This document shows positions 19,886 to 29,468 of a stretch of 64,000 nucleotides of DNA, piece by piece. Each line of letters begins with the position of its first letter. Positions within the stretch are counted from its first letter, which is position 1. The DNA is from Kordiimonadales bacterium IMCC3096 (GTDB lineage: Bacteria > Pseudomonadota > Alphaproteobacteria > Minwuiales > Minwuiaceae), in contig CP018227.1 of NCBI GenBank assembly GCA_016865035.1, positions 2,385,501 to 2,449,500 of the forward strand, in the 5' to 3' direction. The notes beneath the pieces were generated by a model, which was not told the origin of the DNA, did not search any database, and saw nothing but the letters and a program-made list of their open reading frames with translations. A program made the translations under genes and the position numbers.

Positions 19886-22327
19886 CTATTCCTGCTCCCG
19901 CGCCGCGATTTCCAGCGGTGGGACCTTGCAGACCTGTGGGCTGCTGGTCGGGCCGAGCGGGGTTGCAATGCCGCCGTTCGCGTCGATGGAGACCTGGTGA
20001 CCGGCGATCTGCAGGGTGAAGCCGCCGCCGGGTTTGGCCGCCACGGCTTCCGCCACATTGCCCTTGCAGCCCAGATCGACCGCGACGAGGAATTCGGCTG
20101 AATTCACCTTTGCCGTCGTGGCGATCGTGGCATGCCATTGCGGCTGCCAGTCGGGTACGAAGAACTCATCCGGGTTCGCGGGGAACTCGCTGGTCTGGCC
20201 GATACCGAAGTCCGGCGCACTGAGCACCGTGAAACAGGCCTTGCCCTCACCCTTGGCGATGTTGAGGCCATTGGCGCCCTGACGCTCGATCTCGGTCCAG
20301 CTGTGCAGGTTCCACTCGAAGCGGCGCGGGGTTTCGGAGGCAAGATCGTCGTAGATCAGCGCCACGTCGGGCCTGAGGTACATCATCGTGCGCACCGCCC
20401 GGCTCAGCTCGCCCTTGTAGGACGCAGTGGCATCGCCGACCGCCATGTCCATGTCACCGCAGCGCGCGAAGTTGCGCAGTGCGCCCTGGGCGGAGCGGTC
20501 CTGATACGGCTGACCCTCACCCCCGTCGTAGGTGATCGCGTTGTGGGCCTTGGTGCGCATGGTCCAGCTCTCGTGGTGCGCCGATTTCCAGGTGTCGTAA
20601 TAGCCACTGTCGATGGCCAGCGACTCGCCGCGACCGTTGATGATGAAGCTGTTCTGGTCCGCATGGGAATGGTTGAAGGAACCATAGGGGCTGGACTTGA
20701 ACAGGATCGAATAGCGGTCCGGATCGTCCAGATCACTGTGCATCGCCACCCAGCCGATGGAGGGGAATACGGCCGTGTCGGGCAGGGATACATGCTCCTC
20801 CGCCACGAACGGCTTCGCGGGCTGGTAGAGGGGGCCATAGAGGTGGACGAAATATTCCTCGTCGGTCTCGGCCTCGTTCCAGAGGGAGGCCAGGCGGCGG
20901 CTGATCGGTGTGTCCACCCGCTGCAGATAGAGCTTCGACAGCAGGCTCCAGGCCGTGGAACGTTCATACTCGCCGCCGTCACCGAAAGCGCTGTTCGGCG
21001 TGCCTGGCGGGATCAGGTAACTGAAGAAGATGCCGGCCTGCTTGGGCCAGCCCATGTTGACCGGATCGACACCGATCGCATTCCGCAGCACGTCCCAGTA
21101 CTGCATGCTGTTCATCGCGTCCCAGACACCATAGTTGACGCCATTGCCGAAGCCGCCGTCGTCGCCGCCCCAGGGATTGTTGGTGGCCAGATAGATGGGA
21201 TAGGTGCGGAAGAACCAGTTCTTGGCGCGGGGCGAGTCACCGGCCAGCAGGATGGCGATCGCGGTGATGGCACCGGCCTGGCGGAAACCGTGACTGTTGT
21301 AGGGCTTGCGTTCCAGCTGGCGGCGCGGATCGACGATGTAGCGGTCGAACGCGGCCTGCGTCCGGTATTCGATCATCTTGATCGTCTCGGCCTTCTGCTC
21401 GTCGGTCAGCCAGCGCTTCGTGATGTCATAGGTCAGGGCCAGCGTCAGGGAGATGCGCAGGTTCGACAGGTCCGACGACCGGAGACCCGTCGAATGGTCT
21501 GGGTCCCATGACAGCAGGTTCGCCGCCCTTCGCCAGCTCTCGCCCAGCGTCGCCTCGTCCCGTGTCAGCCAGTAGGTATAGGTGAGCGCGGACAATCGCA
21601 CGGTGGCGCGATTGACCTCGCTGGCAATGAAACGGGCCACGCGGATACGCTCGTAGAAGTCCTCCACCTCGAAAGTCGCGACCGGCGGCTCCTTGGTCAG
21701 TTCGTCACCGATCCACTTCTGCTCGACCGTCCGCTTGACGCTGTTGAACAGCGGCTTGCGCTCGCCCTGCCGCAGGTCACGGCGCAGCAACCCGAATTCC
21801 TGTTTCGGCGGCATCGCCCGGGGATTGCGGCGGTCCAGCGCAAGTTTCCAGGCTTCCGAGACCGACGGGGCGACAAAGACATGGGCATGCGGGTGAATGG
21901 TGAACGTCCGCCATTCACTCCAGTCCCCCGCGGGCTGGCCCGCGGGCCAGAGGCGCGCGCGCCAGCGCCAGTTTCCCTTCGCCAGTGGCGCGTCGAGCAT
22001 CAGGTGGTTGTCCGGCGTCAGACGATGGACGCGGGTGCCGTCCTCATGGAGGATCTCGAGCTCATAGGTCGTGTCCACGGCATCATAACGCCAGTGAAAC
22101 ACTGGCGGATTCTGTGCGGCGATGGTGCCGTTGGCGGGATAGACCGGAAATTCCAGCGCCGTCTGCGGCGACAGGAAATCAGTCACTTCCTGCGGTTTCG
22201 GCAAACGCTGCACGTAGTCCAGCCAGACATCGATATTGCTGCCCTTTGTCTCGGCACGGGACGCCGTCACGATGCAGATTGCGAGTGCGGCGAGGGCCAG
22301 TGCACGAAAACCGGTGCGAAATTCCAT
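19886..22327 (-). CDS. Exported heparinase II/III-type polysaccharide lyase (DUF4962)
   Basis: An 813-residue protein from ATG 22327 with a signal peptide (MEFRTGFRALALAALAICIV, then TASRAE). Residues 40-130 are a fibronectin-like DUF4962 region (NPPVFHWRYD, YELEILHEDGTRVH). The middle is an alpha-toroid (YTYWLTRDEATLGESWRRA, YNSHGFRQAG). The C-terminal part is the heparinase II/III beta-sandwich with GSFNHSHADQNSFIIN and the GYYDTWKSAHHESWTM region, which contain candidate catalytic His/Tyr residues. Family members cleave uronate-containing polysaccharides such as alginate or heparin-like chains by beta-elimination. It is transcribed away from the adjacent glycosyltransferase operon and may trim or recycle that polymer. 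Confidence 0.83.
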   Translation of the reverse strand: MEFRTGFRALALAALAICIVTASRAETKGSNIDVWLDYVQRLPKPQEVTDFLSPQTALEFPVYPANGTIAAQNPPVFHWRYDAVDTTYELEILHEDGTRVHRLTPDNHLMLDAPLAKGNWRWRARLWPAGQPAGDWSEWRTFTIHPHAHVFVAPSVSEAWKLALDRRNPRAMPPKQEFGLLRRDLRQGERKPLFNSVKRTVEQKWIGDELTKEPPVATFEVEDFYERIRVARFIASEVNRATVRLSALTYTYWLTRDEATLGESWRRAANLLSWDPDHSTGLRSSDLSNLRISLTLALTYDITKRWLTDEQKAETIKMIEYRTQAAFDRYIVDPRRQLERKPYNSHGFRQAGAITAIAILLAGDSPRAKNWFFRTYPIYLATNNPWGGDDGGFGNGVNYGVWDAMNSMQYWDVLRNAIGVDPVNMGWPKQAGIFFSYLIPPGTPNSAFGDGGEYERSTAWSLLSKLYLQRVDTPISRRLASLWNEAETDEEYFVHLYGPLYQPAKPFVAEEHVSLPDTAVFPSIGWVAMHSDLDDPDRYSILFKSSPYGSFNHSHADQNSFIINGRGESLAIDSGYYDTWKSAHHESWTMRTKAHNAITYDGGEGQPYQDRSAQGALRNFARCGDMDMAVGDATASYKGELSRAVRTMMYLRPDVALIYDDLASETPRRFEWNLHSWTEIERQGANGLNIAKGEGKACFTVLSAPDFGIGQTSEFPANPDEFFVPDWQPQWHATIATTAKVNSAEFLVAVDLGCKGNVAEAVAAKPGGGFTLQIAGHQVSIDANGGIATPLGPTSSPQVCKVPPLEIAAREQE

Positions 22328-22587
22328 CAGGTATCTCCTGCGATGTCGTGCGGGGGGCGCATCCCGTTCCCGCATTCAAGTTTCCTGCCGAGTGTCCGAT
22401 CCGGTGCTGCCTGGCGGCGCGGAAGTGCTGGTCTGTTGCGGATTCCCATCCATCGTCCGGTTGACAGTTGTCATCATCGCGCCCTACAGGGGCAGCATGT
22501 GCACTTCCGCGCGGAATGCTCAGCTTATAGCGTCCGGTCGCGGGTGATGGCCACATCCTGCTGTGACCACGGCCAGACGGGGAAACG

Positions 22588-23763
22588 ATGACTGCCCAGA
22601 GTGACAAGTCAGCGGAACCGGTCCGAACGCGATCCGGCGGGAAGCCGCGCGTGCTGCTGGTGGGGCCGTTTCCGCCGACAACCGGTGGCGTGACCACCTT
22701 CATGCTGAACCTCATGGGATCGGACCTGGCGGAGCGGTTCGAATTCGTTCCGCACACCACATCCCGTCCACCGAAGAAGAACGTGGTCGACAACTATGGC
22801 TATGCCGCGATCCTGAAGGGCGGTGTGCTGCGCCTGTTCATCGCCGCTTTCGCGACGCTGTGGCACCTCGTCTCCTTTCCCTTCGTGCTCTGGTTCCGGC
22901 GCATCGACATCGTGCAGATCCAGTCCTCGGACTTTCAGACCTTCTGGGAATCCTGCGTCTATCTCTGGATGGCCAAGCGTCTGGGGCGGCTGACGATGAT
23001 GCGCCTGGGCGGCATCTTCGATCAGTTCTACGAGGGGTCGTCCCCTCGGATGCAGCGGGGTATCCGTGCCGGGGTGGCGTCGCCCGATATCCTGATCGTG
23101 CAGTCGGAGGGGTGGCGGGACTATCTGACGGGGCTTGGCCGCACCGGGCCGATGCTGATCCTCTACAATTCGGTGCCGAGATCATCGGTGGTATCGCTGG
23201 ATCAGGCCCGCAACGAGATACCGCTGTTCATCTTCGCGGCGGGGACGGAGGGCAAGCGCAAGGGTGCCTATGTGCTGATCGAGGCGCTGCAGCGGCCCGA
23301 CATGGCCGATATCGCCGCCGAGTTACATCTTGCGGCGATTATCGAGCCGCTGGAGTCTCAATTCGCGACTGCCGCCCTGCCGCAGCGGATCACGCGCGAG
23401 GGCTATCTGGCGCATGCGGACCTGCTGCAGCGGATGCGCAGCGGTGACGTCTTCCTGATGCCATCCTATGGCGAGGGCTTTCCCAACAGCCTGCTGGAAG
23501 CCATGGCGGCAGGGCTCGCGCCCGTGGTCACCCCGGTCGGTGCGGTGCCGGAGATCGTCACCGACGGCAAGGACGGACTGGTCATTCCCGCAGGCGATGC
23601 GGATGCACTGGCAGGGGCGATCCGGCGTCTGGTGGATGATCCCGCGTTGAGACTGCAACTGGCACGATCCGCGCAGGAGCGTGTGCGGCAAACCTTCGTT
23701 GCCGAGGTCGTGCTGGAGCGACTGGCGGCGGCATATCTGGAACTGCTGGCACGGAAGGCCTGA
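22588..23763 (+). CDS. Family 4 (group 1) glycosyltransferase
   Basis: A 391-residue GT-B enzyme. The N-terminal Rossmann half has VLLVGPFPPTTGGVTTFML, a typical acceptor-side start. The C-terminal donor domain has the GT4 signature FLMPSYGEGFPNSLLEAMAA followed by APVVTPVGAVPEIV and DGLVIPAGDADALAGAI. No membrane span is evident, though a hydrophobic patch (LRLFIAAFATLWHLVSFPFV) could associate with membrane. Its stop overlaps the next start (TGATG), so it is coupled to the downstream heparinase-like gene. The sugar donor is unknown; the nearby AlgD suggests a polymer containing mannuronate or a related uronate. Confidence 0.88.
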   Translation: MTAQSDKSAEPVRTRSGGKPRVLLVGPFPPTTGGVTTFMLNLMGSDLAERFEFVPHTTSRPPKKNVVDNYGYAAILKGGVLRLFIAAFATLWHLVSFPFVLWFRRIDIVQIQSSDFQTFWESCVYLWMAKRLGRLTMMRLGGIFDQFYEGSSPRMQRGIRAGVASPDILIVQSEGWRDYLTGLGRTGPMLILYNSVPRSSVVSLDQARNEIPLFIFAAGTEGKRKGAYVLIEALQRPDMADIAAELHLAAIIEPLESQFATAALPQRITREGYLAHADLLQRMRSGDVFLMPSYGEGFPNSLLEAMAAGLAPVVTPVGAVPEIVTDGKDGLVIPAGDADALAGAIRRLVDDPALRLQLARSAQERVRQTFVAEVVLERLAAAYLELLARKA

Positions 23764-25778
23764 TGGCAACCGGACATGGAAGCAGCGAGAATCTGGTGCG
23801 ACTGGTGCGCAAGGCGCGCTGGTACCGCAACCGGCTTGCCGCCATGTCCGCCGCCGAGATCGCCCACCGGATGGAGGAGCAGGCGCGGCGGCGCATCAGC
23901 CGGATCTACCTGCCCGGATCGGTCACCGGTTTCAACGGTGCGGGCTTTGACCTGCCGGTCTGGCCGGGGCTGGCCGACGGGGTTGGCCGCATCGCCGGGG
24001 ATGCGGGGCTGCTTTCCGGCTGGGCCGAGAATGCCCGACTGGTACGTGCGGGAGAACTCTCGTTCCTCGGCATCGACTGGCCGAAACCCGACGGGGCCGC
24101 GGCGGATGCCCTGCCGGACTGGCATCTGGACCCGGCAACGGGACAGCGCTGGCCCGATGACCGTTACTGTTTCGACATTTCCTATCGGCATGCGGATGAG
24201 TTCGGTGACGTGAAGAACGTCTGGGAACTCTCGCGCCTGCAGTACCTGCAGCCTGTCGCGGCCTATGCCCTGGTGTCGGAGGATGCGGCCGCCGTGGCCG
24301 TCTGCGAGGAACATCTGACATCCTGGGTGGCGGCCAATCCGGTCTACCGGGGGGTGCACTGGTCATCTGGGATCGAGGTGGCCTTCCGCATCGTCAGCAT
24401 GCTGGTGATCCTCAGCCTTGTCGGCAGCCAGTTCCGCGCGGAGGCCCGCGCAACGCTGATGCGCAGCCTCTATCAGCACGGCTGGTGGCTGGCGCGGTTC
24501 CCGTCCCGTCATTCATCCGCCAACAATCACCTGGTGGCGGAGGCCGGAGGGCTCTTCATGCTGGGCGCACTGTGCCCGGGTCTGCCAGGCGCGCGCCGCT
24601 GGGCGGATTATGGCCGCGCGGTGCTGGAACGGGAATGCCAGCGCCAGATCCACGCTGATGGGGTCGGCGCGGAACAGTCGCCTGCCTATGCCGCGCTTAC
24701 CGTGGAATGGCTGTTGCTGAGCGGTGATCTGGGACGAAGGCTGGGCCAGGGTTTCAGCCCTGATTTCTGGGCCCGGATCGCCCGGGCCGGCGGATTCCTG
24801 AAGTGGATGACGGATTCCGCAGGCCATCAGCCGCGCATCGGCGATGACGATGACAGTCATGTCTTCGGCAACGGCATGGGGGTCGAGCCCACCATCAATT
24901 CCGTCATGGCTGCGGTTGCGCAGGCCACGGACCGGCCCGAGATCAGTCCCCCCGTCCCTGTCCGGCACCTGCGCCATGCCCTGATGCCGGCACCGCCCCC
25001 GAACGGCATCTGGCCCGGTGGCTTCCGGCATTTCAGCGAAGGCGGCTATTCCGTTCAGCGGCATCTCGGCAAGGGCGCGGCGGATCATCTGCTGGTCTTC
25101 GACCATGGTCCGATCGGCTATCTCTCCATTGCCGCGCATGGCCACGCCGACACGCTGTCGGTCTGGCTGCATGTGGAGGGGCAGCCGGTCCTGATCGATG
25201 CCGGCACCTATCTCTATCATGCAGGCCACGCCTGGCGGGACCACTTCCGGGGTACGGTGGCGCACAACACGCTGACGCTCGGCGGGGAGAACAGTTCGGA
25301 GATCTCCGGTCCCTTCAACTGGGCGCGCAAGGCAGAGACACGCGTTCTGCGCGTGAATGACTCGCCCGACGACTGGCTGGTCAGCGCGGAACATGACGGT
25401 TATCAGGCCAGCCATGGAATCGCGCATGTCCGGACAGTGGAACGCGCCGGGCCGGGGCTCTACCGCATCACCGATACCCTGCGCGGACATGCGGCGCCCC
25501 AGCGGGTGGAGATCGGCTTCCTGGTCTCGCCCACGTTCGAGGTGGAAGCTGCGGGGACCGGTTTCCGGATCCGCGACGAACGGGGCGTGGTCCTGACCAT
25601 CCGCCATGCGGGGGGGCTGGCGGGGTGGCTGGAGACCGGTCGCTCCGGGCCGGAGCGTGGCTGGCATTCGCCGTCCTTCGGGGTGCGCGCGCCCGCGCCG
25701 CGTATCGTCTTCGCCGGGGAACTGACAGTGGGCCGGGAAGCGGTCTTCGACCTGGAGATCCACGAGGTCGGACAATGA
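23763..25778 (+). CDS. Heparinase II/III family protein, cytoplasmic or non-classically localised
   Basis: A 671-residue protein with the two-part heparinase II/III layout: an alpha-helical N-terminal domain (ISYRHADEFGDVKNVWELSR, WSSGIEVAFRIVSMLVILS, HSSANNHLVAEAGGLFML) and a C-terminal sheet domain (YLSIAAHGHADTLSVWL, IDAGTYLYHAGHAWRDHFRG, VAHNTLTLGG). Proteins of this layout are common in exopolysaccharide clusters. Unlike the 19.9-kb enzyme it has no obvious signal peptide. It overlaps the upstream glycosyltransferase by 1 bp. It could be a quality-control lyase, or an epimerase or other modifying enzyme acting on the nascent polymer; the latter is inference. Confidence 0.85.
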   Translation: MATGHGSSENLVRLVRKARWYRNRLAAMSAAEIAHRMEEQARRRISRIYLPGSVTGFNGAGFDLPVWPGLADGVGRIAGDAGLLSGWAENARLVRAGELSFLGIDWPKPDGAAADALPDWHLDPATGQRWPDDRYCFDISYRHADEFGDVKNVWELSRLQYLQPVAAYALVSEDAAAVAVCEEHLTSWVAANPVYRGVHWSSGIEVAFRIVSMLVILSLVGSQFRAEARATLMRSLYQHGWWLARFPSRHSSANNHLVAEAGGLFMLGALCPGLPGARRWADYGRAVLERECQRQIHADGVGAEQSPAYAALTVEWLLLSGDLGRRLGQGFSPDFWARIARAGGFLKWMTDSAGHQPRIGDDDDSHVFGNGMGVEPTINSVMAAVAQATDRPEISPPVPVRHLRHALMPAPPPNGIWPGGFRHFSEGGYSVQRHLGKGAADHLLVFDHGPIGYLSIAAHGHADTLSVWLHVEGQPVLIDAGTYLYHAGHAWRDHFRGTVAHNTLTLGGENSSEISGPFNWARKAETRVLRVNDSPDDWLVSAEHDGYQASHGIAHVRTVERAGPGLYRITDTLRGHAAPQRVEIGFLVSPTFEVEAAGTGFRIRDERGVVLTIRHAGGLAGWLETGRSGPERGWHSPSFGVRAPAPRIVFAGELTVGREAVFDLEIHEVGQ

Positions 25779-25869
25779 TCGCTGTACCGGTGGTGATTGC
25801 ACCACCTTGGCCGGTCTCTATGATCCGCCGGGCGAGCAATGGAATGCGACAGCATGAAGGGGTCTTCAC

Positions 25870-27183
25870 ATGCGTCTGAGTATCTTCGGGATGGGCTATG
25901 TCGGCAATGTTTCAGCCGCCTGTTTTGCGGCCGACGGCCATACGGTCATTGGTGTCGATCCCAACGCGGTGAAGATCGACCTGATCAACCAGGGCGCGTC
26001 CCCGATTGTCGAACCGGGGCTGGCGGAACTGGTGACGGACGGCGTGCGTTCCGGTCGGCTGCGCGGCACCACCGACGCGGCGGAGGCGATTGCGGAGACC
26101 GATCTGTCGCTGGTCTGTGTCGGTACGCCCAGCCAGGTGAACGGCAATCTGGACCTGACCTATCTCGAACGCGTCTGCGCCGACATCGGCGCCTGTCTGA
26201 AGACCAAGCACGCGTTTCATGTGGTGGTCGTCCGCTCGACCATGTTGCCCGGTACGATCCGGGAAACCGTGATCCCGGCGCTGGAAGCGGCATCGGGCAA
26301 GGTCGCCGGCAGGGATTTCGGCGTCTGCAACAACCCGGAATTCCTGCGCGAGGGTTCCGCCGTGCGCGACTTTCGCGAACCGCCCAAGACGGTGATCGGC
26401 GAGAGTGATCCGCGCTCTGGCGACATGCTGGCCAGCCTCTATGCCGCGCTCGACGCACCCATGATCCGCACGGATATCGAGGTCGCGGAGATGGTGAAAT
26501 ATGCCGACAATGCCTGGCACGCGGTGAAGGTCACCTTCGGCAACGAGATCGGCGGCATCTGCAAGCGCCTTGGCATCGACAGCCACAAGGTCATGGACAT
26601 CTTCTGCCAGGACACCAAGCTCAACATCTCGAAGAACTACCTCCGTCCCGGTTTTGCCTTCGGTGGTTCCTGCCTGCCGAAGGACCTGCGCGCCATCACC
26701 TACAAGGCCCGTGAACTCGATCTGCCGGTGCCGATGCTGAACGGCGTGTTGCCGTCGAACCGCTGGCAGGTGGAGGCGGGTGTCGAGATGGTGCTGTCGA
26801 AGGGCAAGCGGAAGGTCGGAGTCCTCGGTTTCTCCTTCAAGGCCGATACCGACGACCTGCGCGAAAGTCCGATGGTGGAAGTGATCGAACGGCTGCTGGG
26901 CAAGGGCATCGACCTGAAACTCTATGACCGCAACGTCAGCATGGCCCGGCTGACCGGTGCCAACCGCGATTATATCCTGAAGACGATCCCCCATATCTCC
27001 AACCTGATGGTGGAGACGGTGGACGAGGTTCTGGATCATGCCGAGGTACTGGTGGTCGGCAATGGCGATGCCGCCTTCCGTCAGGTGCCGGACCGGATGC
27101 GCGACGGCCAGCAACTGGTCGATTTCGTGCGTATCAGCGAGGGGCCGAGCATCGAAGGCCGCTATGACGGCGTCGCCTGGTAA
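25870..27183 (+). CDS. algD: GDP-mannose 6-dehydrogenase (AlgD type)
   Basis: A 437-residue NAD+-dependent four-electron dehydrogenase that converts GDP-mannose to GDP-mannuronate, the alginate precursor. It follows Pseudomonas AlgD almost end to end: MRLSIFGMGYVGNVSAACF, INQGASPIVEPGL, VCVGTPSQVNG, NNPEFLREG, the catalytic C268 in GFAFGGSCLPKDLRA (same number as in Pseudomonas), and VGVLGFSFKADTDDLRESP. That makes the GDP-mannose enzyme more likely than a UDP-glucose dehydrogenase. It has an AAGGGG ribosome site and a 91-bp gap after the heparinase-like gene. No alginate polymerase (Alg8/Alg44) or mannuronan epimerase occurs in the window. Confidence 0.92.
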   Translation: MRLSIFGMGYVGNVSAACFAADGHTVIGVDPNAVKIDLINQGASPIVEPGLAELVTDGVRSGRLRGTTDAAEAIAETDLSLVCVGTPSQVNGNLDLTYLERVCADIGACLKTKHAFHVVVVRSTMLPGTIRETVIPALEAASGKVAGRDFGVCNNPEFLREGSAVRDFREPPKTVIGESDPRSGDMLASLYAALDAPMIRTDIEVAEMVKYADNAWHAVKVTFGNEIGGICKRLGIDSHKVMDIFCQDTKLNISKNYLRPGFAFGGSCLPKDLRAITYKARELDLPVPMLNGVLPSNRWQVEAGVEMVLSKGKRKVGVLGFSFKADTDDLRESPMVEVIERLLGKGIDLKLYDRNVSMARLTGANRDYILKTIPHISNLMVETVDEVLDHAEVLVVGNGDAAFRQVPDRMRDGQQLVDFVRISEGPSIEGRYDGVAW

Positions 27184-27197
27184 GGCGGATCGACAGC

Positions 27198-28391
27198 GTG
27201 TCCCGTCCCCGTCGCATCCTGTTCATCGTCGAGAACCTGCCGAGCCCGTTTGACCGGCGGGTCTGGCAGGAGGCGACGACGCTCCACGCCCATGGCTACG
27301 AGGTCTCGATCATCTGCCCTACCGGCAAGGGCTACGAGAAGAAGTACGAGACCATCGACGGTATCCACATCTACCGCCACAACCTGCCGCTGGATGCGCG
27401 GGGGGCGCTGGGTTACCTGCTGGAATATTCCGCGGCCCTGTTCTGGGAGTTCTTCCTGACCTGGAAGGTGCTGCTGACCCGGGGTTTCGACGCGATCCAT
27501 GCCTGCAACCCGCCGGACAACATCTTTCTGGTCGGCGGCTTCTTCAAGCTGTTGCTGCGCAAGAAGTTCCTCTTCGACCACCACGACATCAATCCGGAGC
27601 TCTACGAGGCCAAGTTCGGCCGACGCGACATCTTCTACCGGCTGATGCTGTCGTGGGAGCGCTGGACGTTCCGCACCGCCAGCGTCTCCATCGCCACCAA
27701 TGAGAGCTATCGCCGGATCGCCATCGAGCGGGGCGGCATGGACCCTGACCGCGTGCATGTGGTCCGCTCCGGCCCCAGTCTGGAGCGACTGAAGATCATC
27801 CCGCCGGTTCCGGCGCTGAAGCAGGGCCGCGCGTTCCTGGTCGGTTATGTCGGGGTGATGGGCGCGCAGGAAGGGCTGGATCTGCTGCTCGAATCCGTCC
27901 GCTACATCGTCCATGACAAGGGGCGCACGGATGTTCATTTCGGTCTCGTCGGTGGCGGGCCGGAACTGGAGGTGCTGAAGGCACAGGCGGTGGAACTGGG
28001 CGTCGCCGAATATGTGACCTTCACCGGCCGGGTACCGGATCAGGACCTGCTGGAGATGCTCAACACGGCGGACGTCTGCGTCAATGCCGACCGCTTCAAC
28101 GCGATGAACGACAAGTCCACCATGAACAAGATCATGGAGTACATGGCCCTCGGAAAGCCCATCGTGCAGTTCGACCTGACGGAGGGCCGGTTCTCCGCTG
28201 CCGAGGCCTCGGTCTATGCGAAGCGCAATGATCCGGTGGACATGGCGGAACAGATCCTGGCGCTGCTGGCCGATCCCGAGCGTCGGGCGGAGATGGGGCA
28301 GTTCGGCCGCACCCGCGTGGAGAACGAACTTTCGTGGGAGCACGAAGTCCCGCGCCTGCTGGCCGCCTATGACGACCTCTTCAGCCGCTGA
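27198..28391 (+). CDS. WbuB-like glycosyltransferase family 4
   Basis: A 397-residue GT-B glycosyltransferase of the family used in capsule and O-antigen assembly. Its start is distinctive: ILFIVENLPSPFDRRVWQEA, then ICPTGKGYEKKYE and HDINPELYEAKFGRRD. The donor-binding half has VGYVGVMGAQEGLDLLLESV, LVGGGPELEVL and MNKIMEYMALGKPIVQFDLTEG in place of the classic EGxPxxxLE. It lies 14 bp after algD and its end overlaps the VanZ-like gene by 23 bp, so algD, this gene and the next form one operon. Confidence 0.88.
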   Translation: MSRPRRILFIVENLPSPFDRRVWQEATTLHAHGYEVSIICPTGKGYEKKYETIDGIHIYRHNLPLDARGALGYLLEYSAALFWEFFLTWKVLLTRGFDAIHACNPPDNIFLVGGFFKLLLRKKFLFDHHDINPELYEAKFGRRDIFYRLMLSWERWTFRTASVSIATNESYRRIAIERGGMDPDRVHVVRSGPSLERLKIIPPVPALKQGRAFLVGYVGVMGAQEGLDLLLESVRYIVHDKGRTDVHFGLVGGGPELEVLKAQAVELGVAEYVTFTGRVPDQDLLEMLNTADVCVNADRFNAMNDKSTMNKIMEYMALGKPIVQFDLTEGRFSAAEASVYAKRNDPVDMAEQILALLADPERRAEMGQFGRTRVENELSWEHEVPRLLAAYDDLFSR

Positions 28392-29436
28392 CCGCGGGCT
28401 TCCCGCTGCACCGTTCCTGATCGGTGCGACCCTGTTGCTGGTCTGTCTGACACTGTTGCACTTTCATGGCATGCCGAGATTCCAGCCTGCCGGTCAACCG
28501 GTCAGCCTTCTTGAAACGGGTCCGGTACGCCTGGACGCCAGCGATCATGATTCAGCGTTTGCACGCCTGGAGATCATGTACCCCAGACAGGGGGCGGCGT
28601 TCCTGCAGATCGAGTCGCGGCTTGCGGCAACCGGCATTGTGCGCGGTGACCGGAGCTGGCAGCAGGGGCGGCTGGTCGCGCTCCAGGTCAGGCCGGACGG
28701 TCGGCTGCAGGTGGATCTGCCGCATGTGGTGGCGCGTCTGAGCGGGGATCGGCCCGGCCGAATCCATCGCGCCACCTTCCGCATGGCGGATGATACCGTC
28801 GCGGTCCTGCTGCGGGCGGAGATCCTGAGCACGAAAGGCACACTCGACCTGCAGAGCCTGCGGCTGAAGCCCCTGGAGGAACGCCCCGGTTTCTCCAGGG
28901 GATCGATGTTCATTGCCGGGTGCTGGCTGTTGCTGGCACTGATGATCAGTGGCTGGGTCTTCGGCTCGGTCCGGCAGCGTCGCTGGCGTCCCGGACTGGT
29001 CTATCTGGTGGCTGCCCCCGTGCTGCTGCTCAGCGCGGCCCCGGCTGCGCTCACCGGGCCGCTCAGGCTCGGCGTCGCGCGCAGCCTGGACCTGGCAGGC
29101 ATGGCGGGACACACCGGCCGCGCGGCGGAGGCCGCCCTGTCGACCAACCTGTTCTCGCTGGCAAAGACGGGACATGTGCTGATGTTCGCAACGGTCGGGA
29201 TCGCCTTCGTGTTTGCAATCGGCTGGCGGCGGGCCGTGGGGGTACGTCGCCTTCTTCTCGCGCTTGGTCTCACGGCGTGTTTCGGGCTGGTGGCGGAGAT
29301 GCTGCAGCTCTTCAGCCCGAACCGAACGGCAACCCTGTTCGACGTCTCGGTCAATCTGGCCAGCGGAACCGGAAGCGTCCTGATTGCCACCCTGGCGCTG
29401 CTGCTATGGAACAGGCTGGGCAGGTCACGTCACTGA
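28369..29436 (+). CDS. VanZ-like membrane protein with extracytoplasmic N-terminal domain
   Basis: A 355-residue protein from ATG 28369, inside the end of the upstream glycosyltransferase gene. One N-terminal helix (AAPFLIGATLLLVCLTLLHF) is followed by about 150 soluble residues of beta-rich character, probably periplasmic. Four or five helices then follow, ending in a VanZ-type motif (EMLQLFSPNRTATLFDVSVN). VanZ-family proteins occur with teicoplanin resistance and widely beside polysaccharide genes; their chemistry is not settled. The long N-terminal domain is not part of VanZ itself. A role in handling or export of the AlgD-dependent polymer is inferred only from operon position. Confidence 0.75.
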   Translation: MTTSSAADRGLPAAPFLIGATLLLVCLTLLHFHGMPRFQPAGQPVSLLETGPVRLDASDHDSAFARLEIMYPRQGAAFLQIESRLAATGIVRGDRSWQQGRLVALQVRPDGRLQVDLPHVVARLSGDRPGRIHRATFRMADDTVAVLLRAEILSTKGTLDLQSLRLKPLEERPGFSRGSMFIAGCWLLLALMISGWVFGSVRQRRWRPGLVYLVAAPVLLLSAAPAALTGPLRLGVARSLDLAGMAGHTGRAAEAALSTNLFSLAKTGHVLMFATVGIAFVFAIGWRRAVGVRRLLLALGLTACFGLVAEMLQLFSPNRTATLFDVSVNLASGTGSVLIATLALLLWNRLGRSRH

Positions 29437-29468
29437 CCGTCCATCGGGTGGGACAGCCGCAGCGGCAC

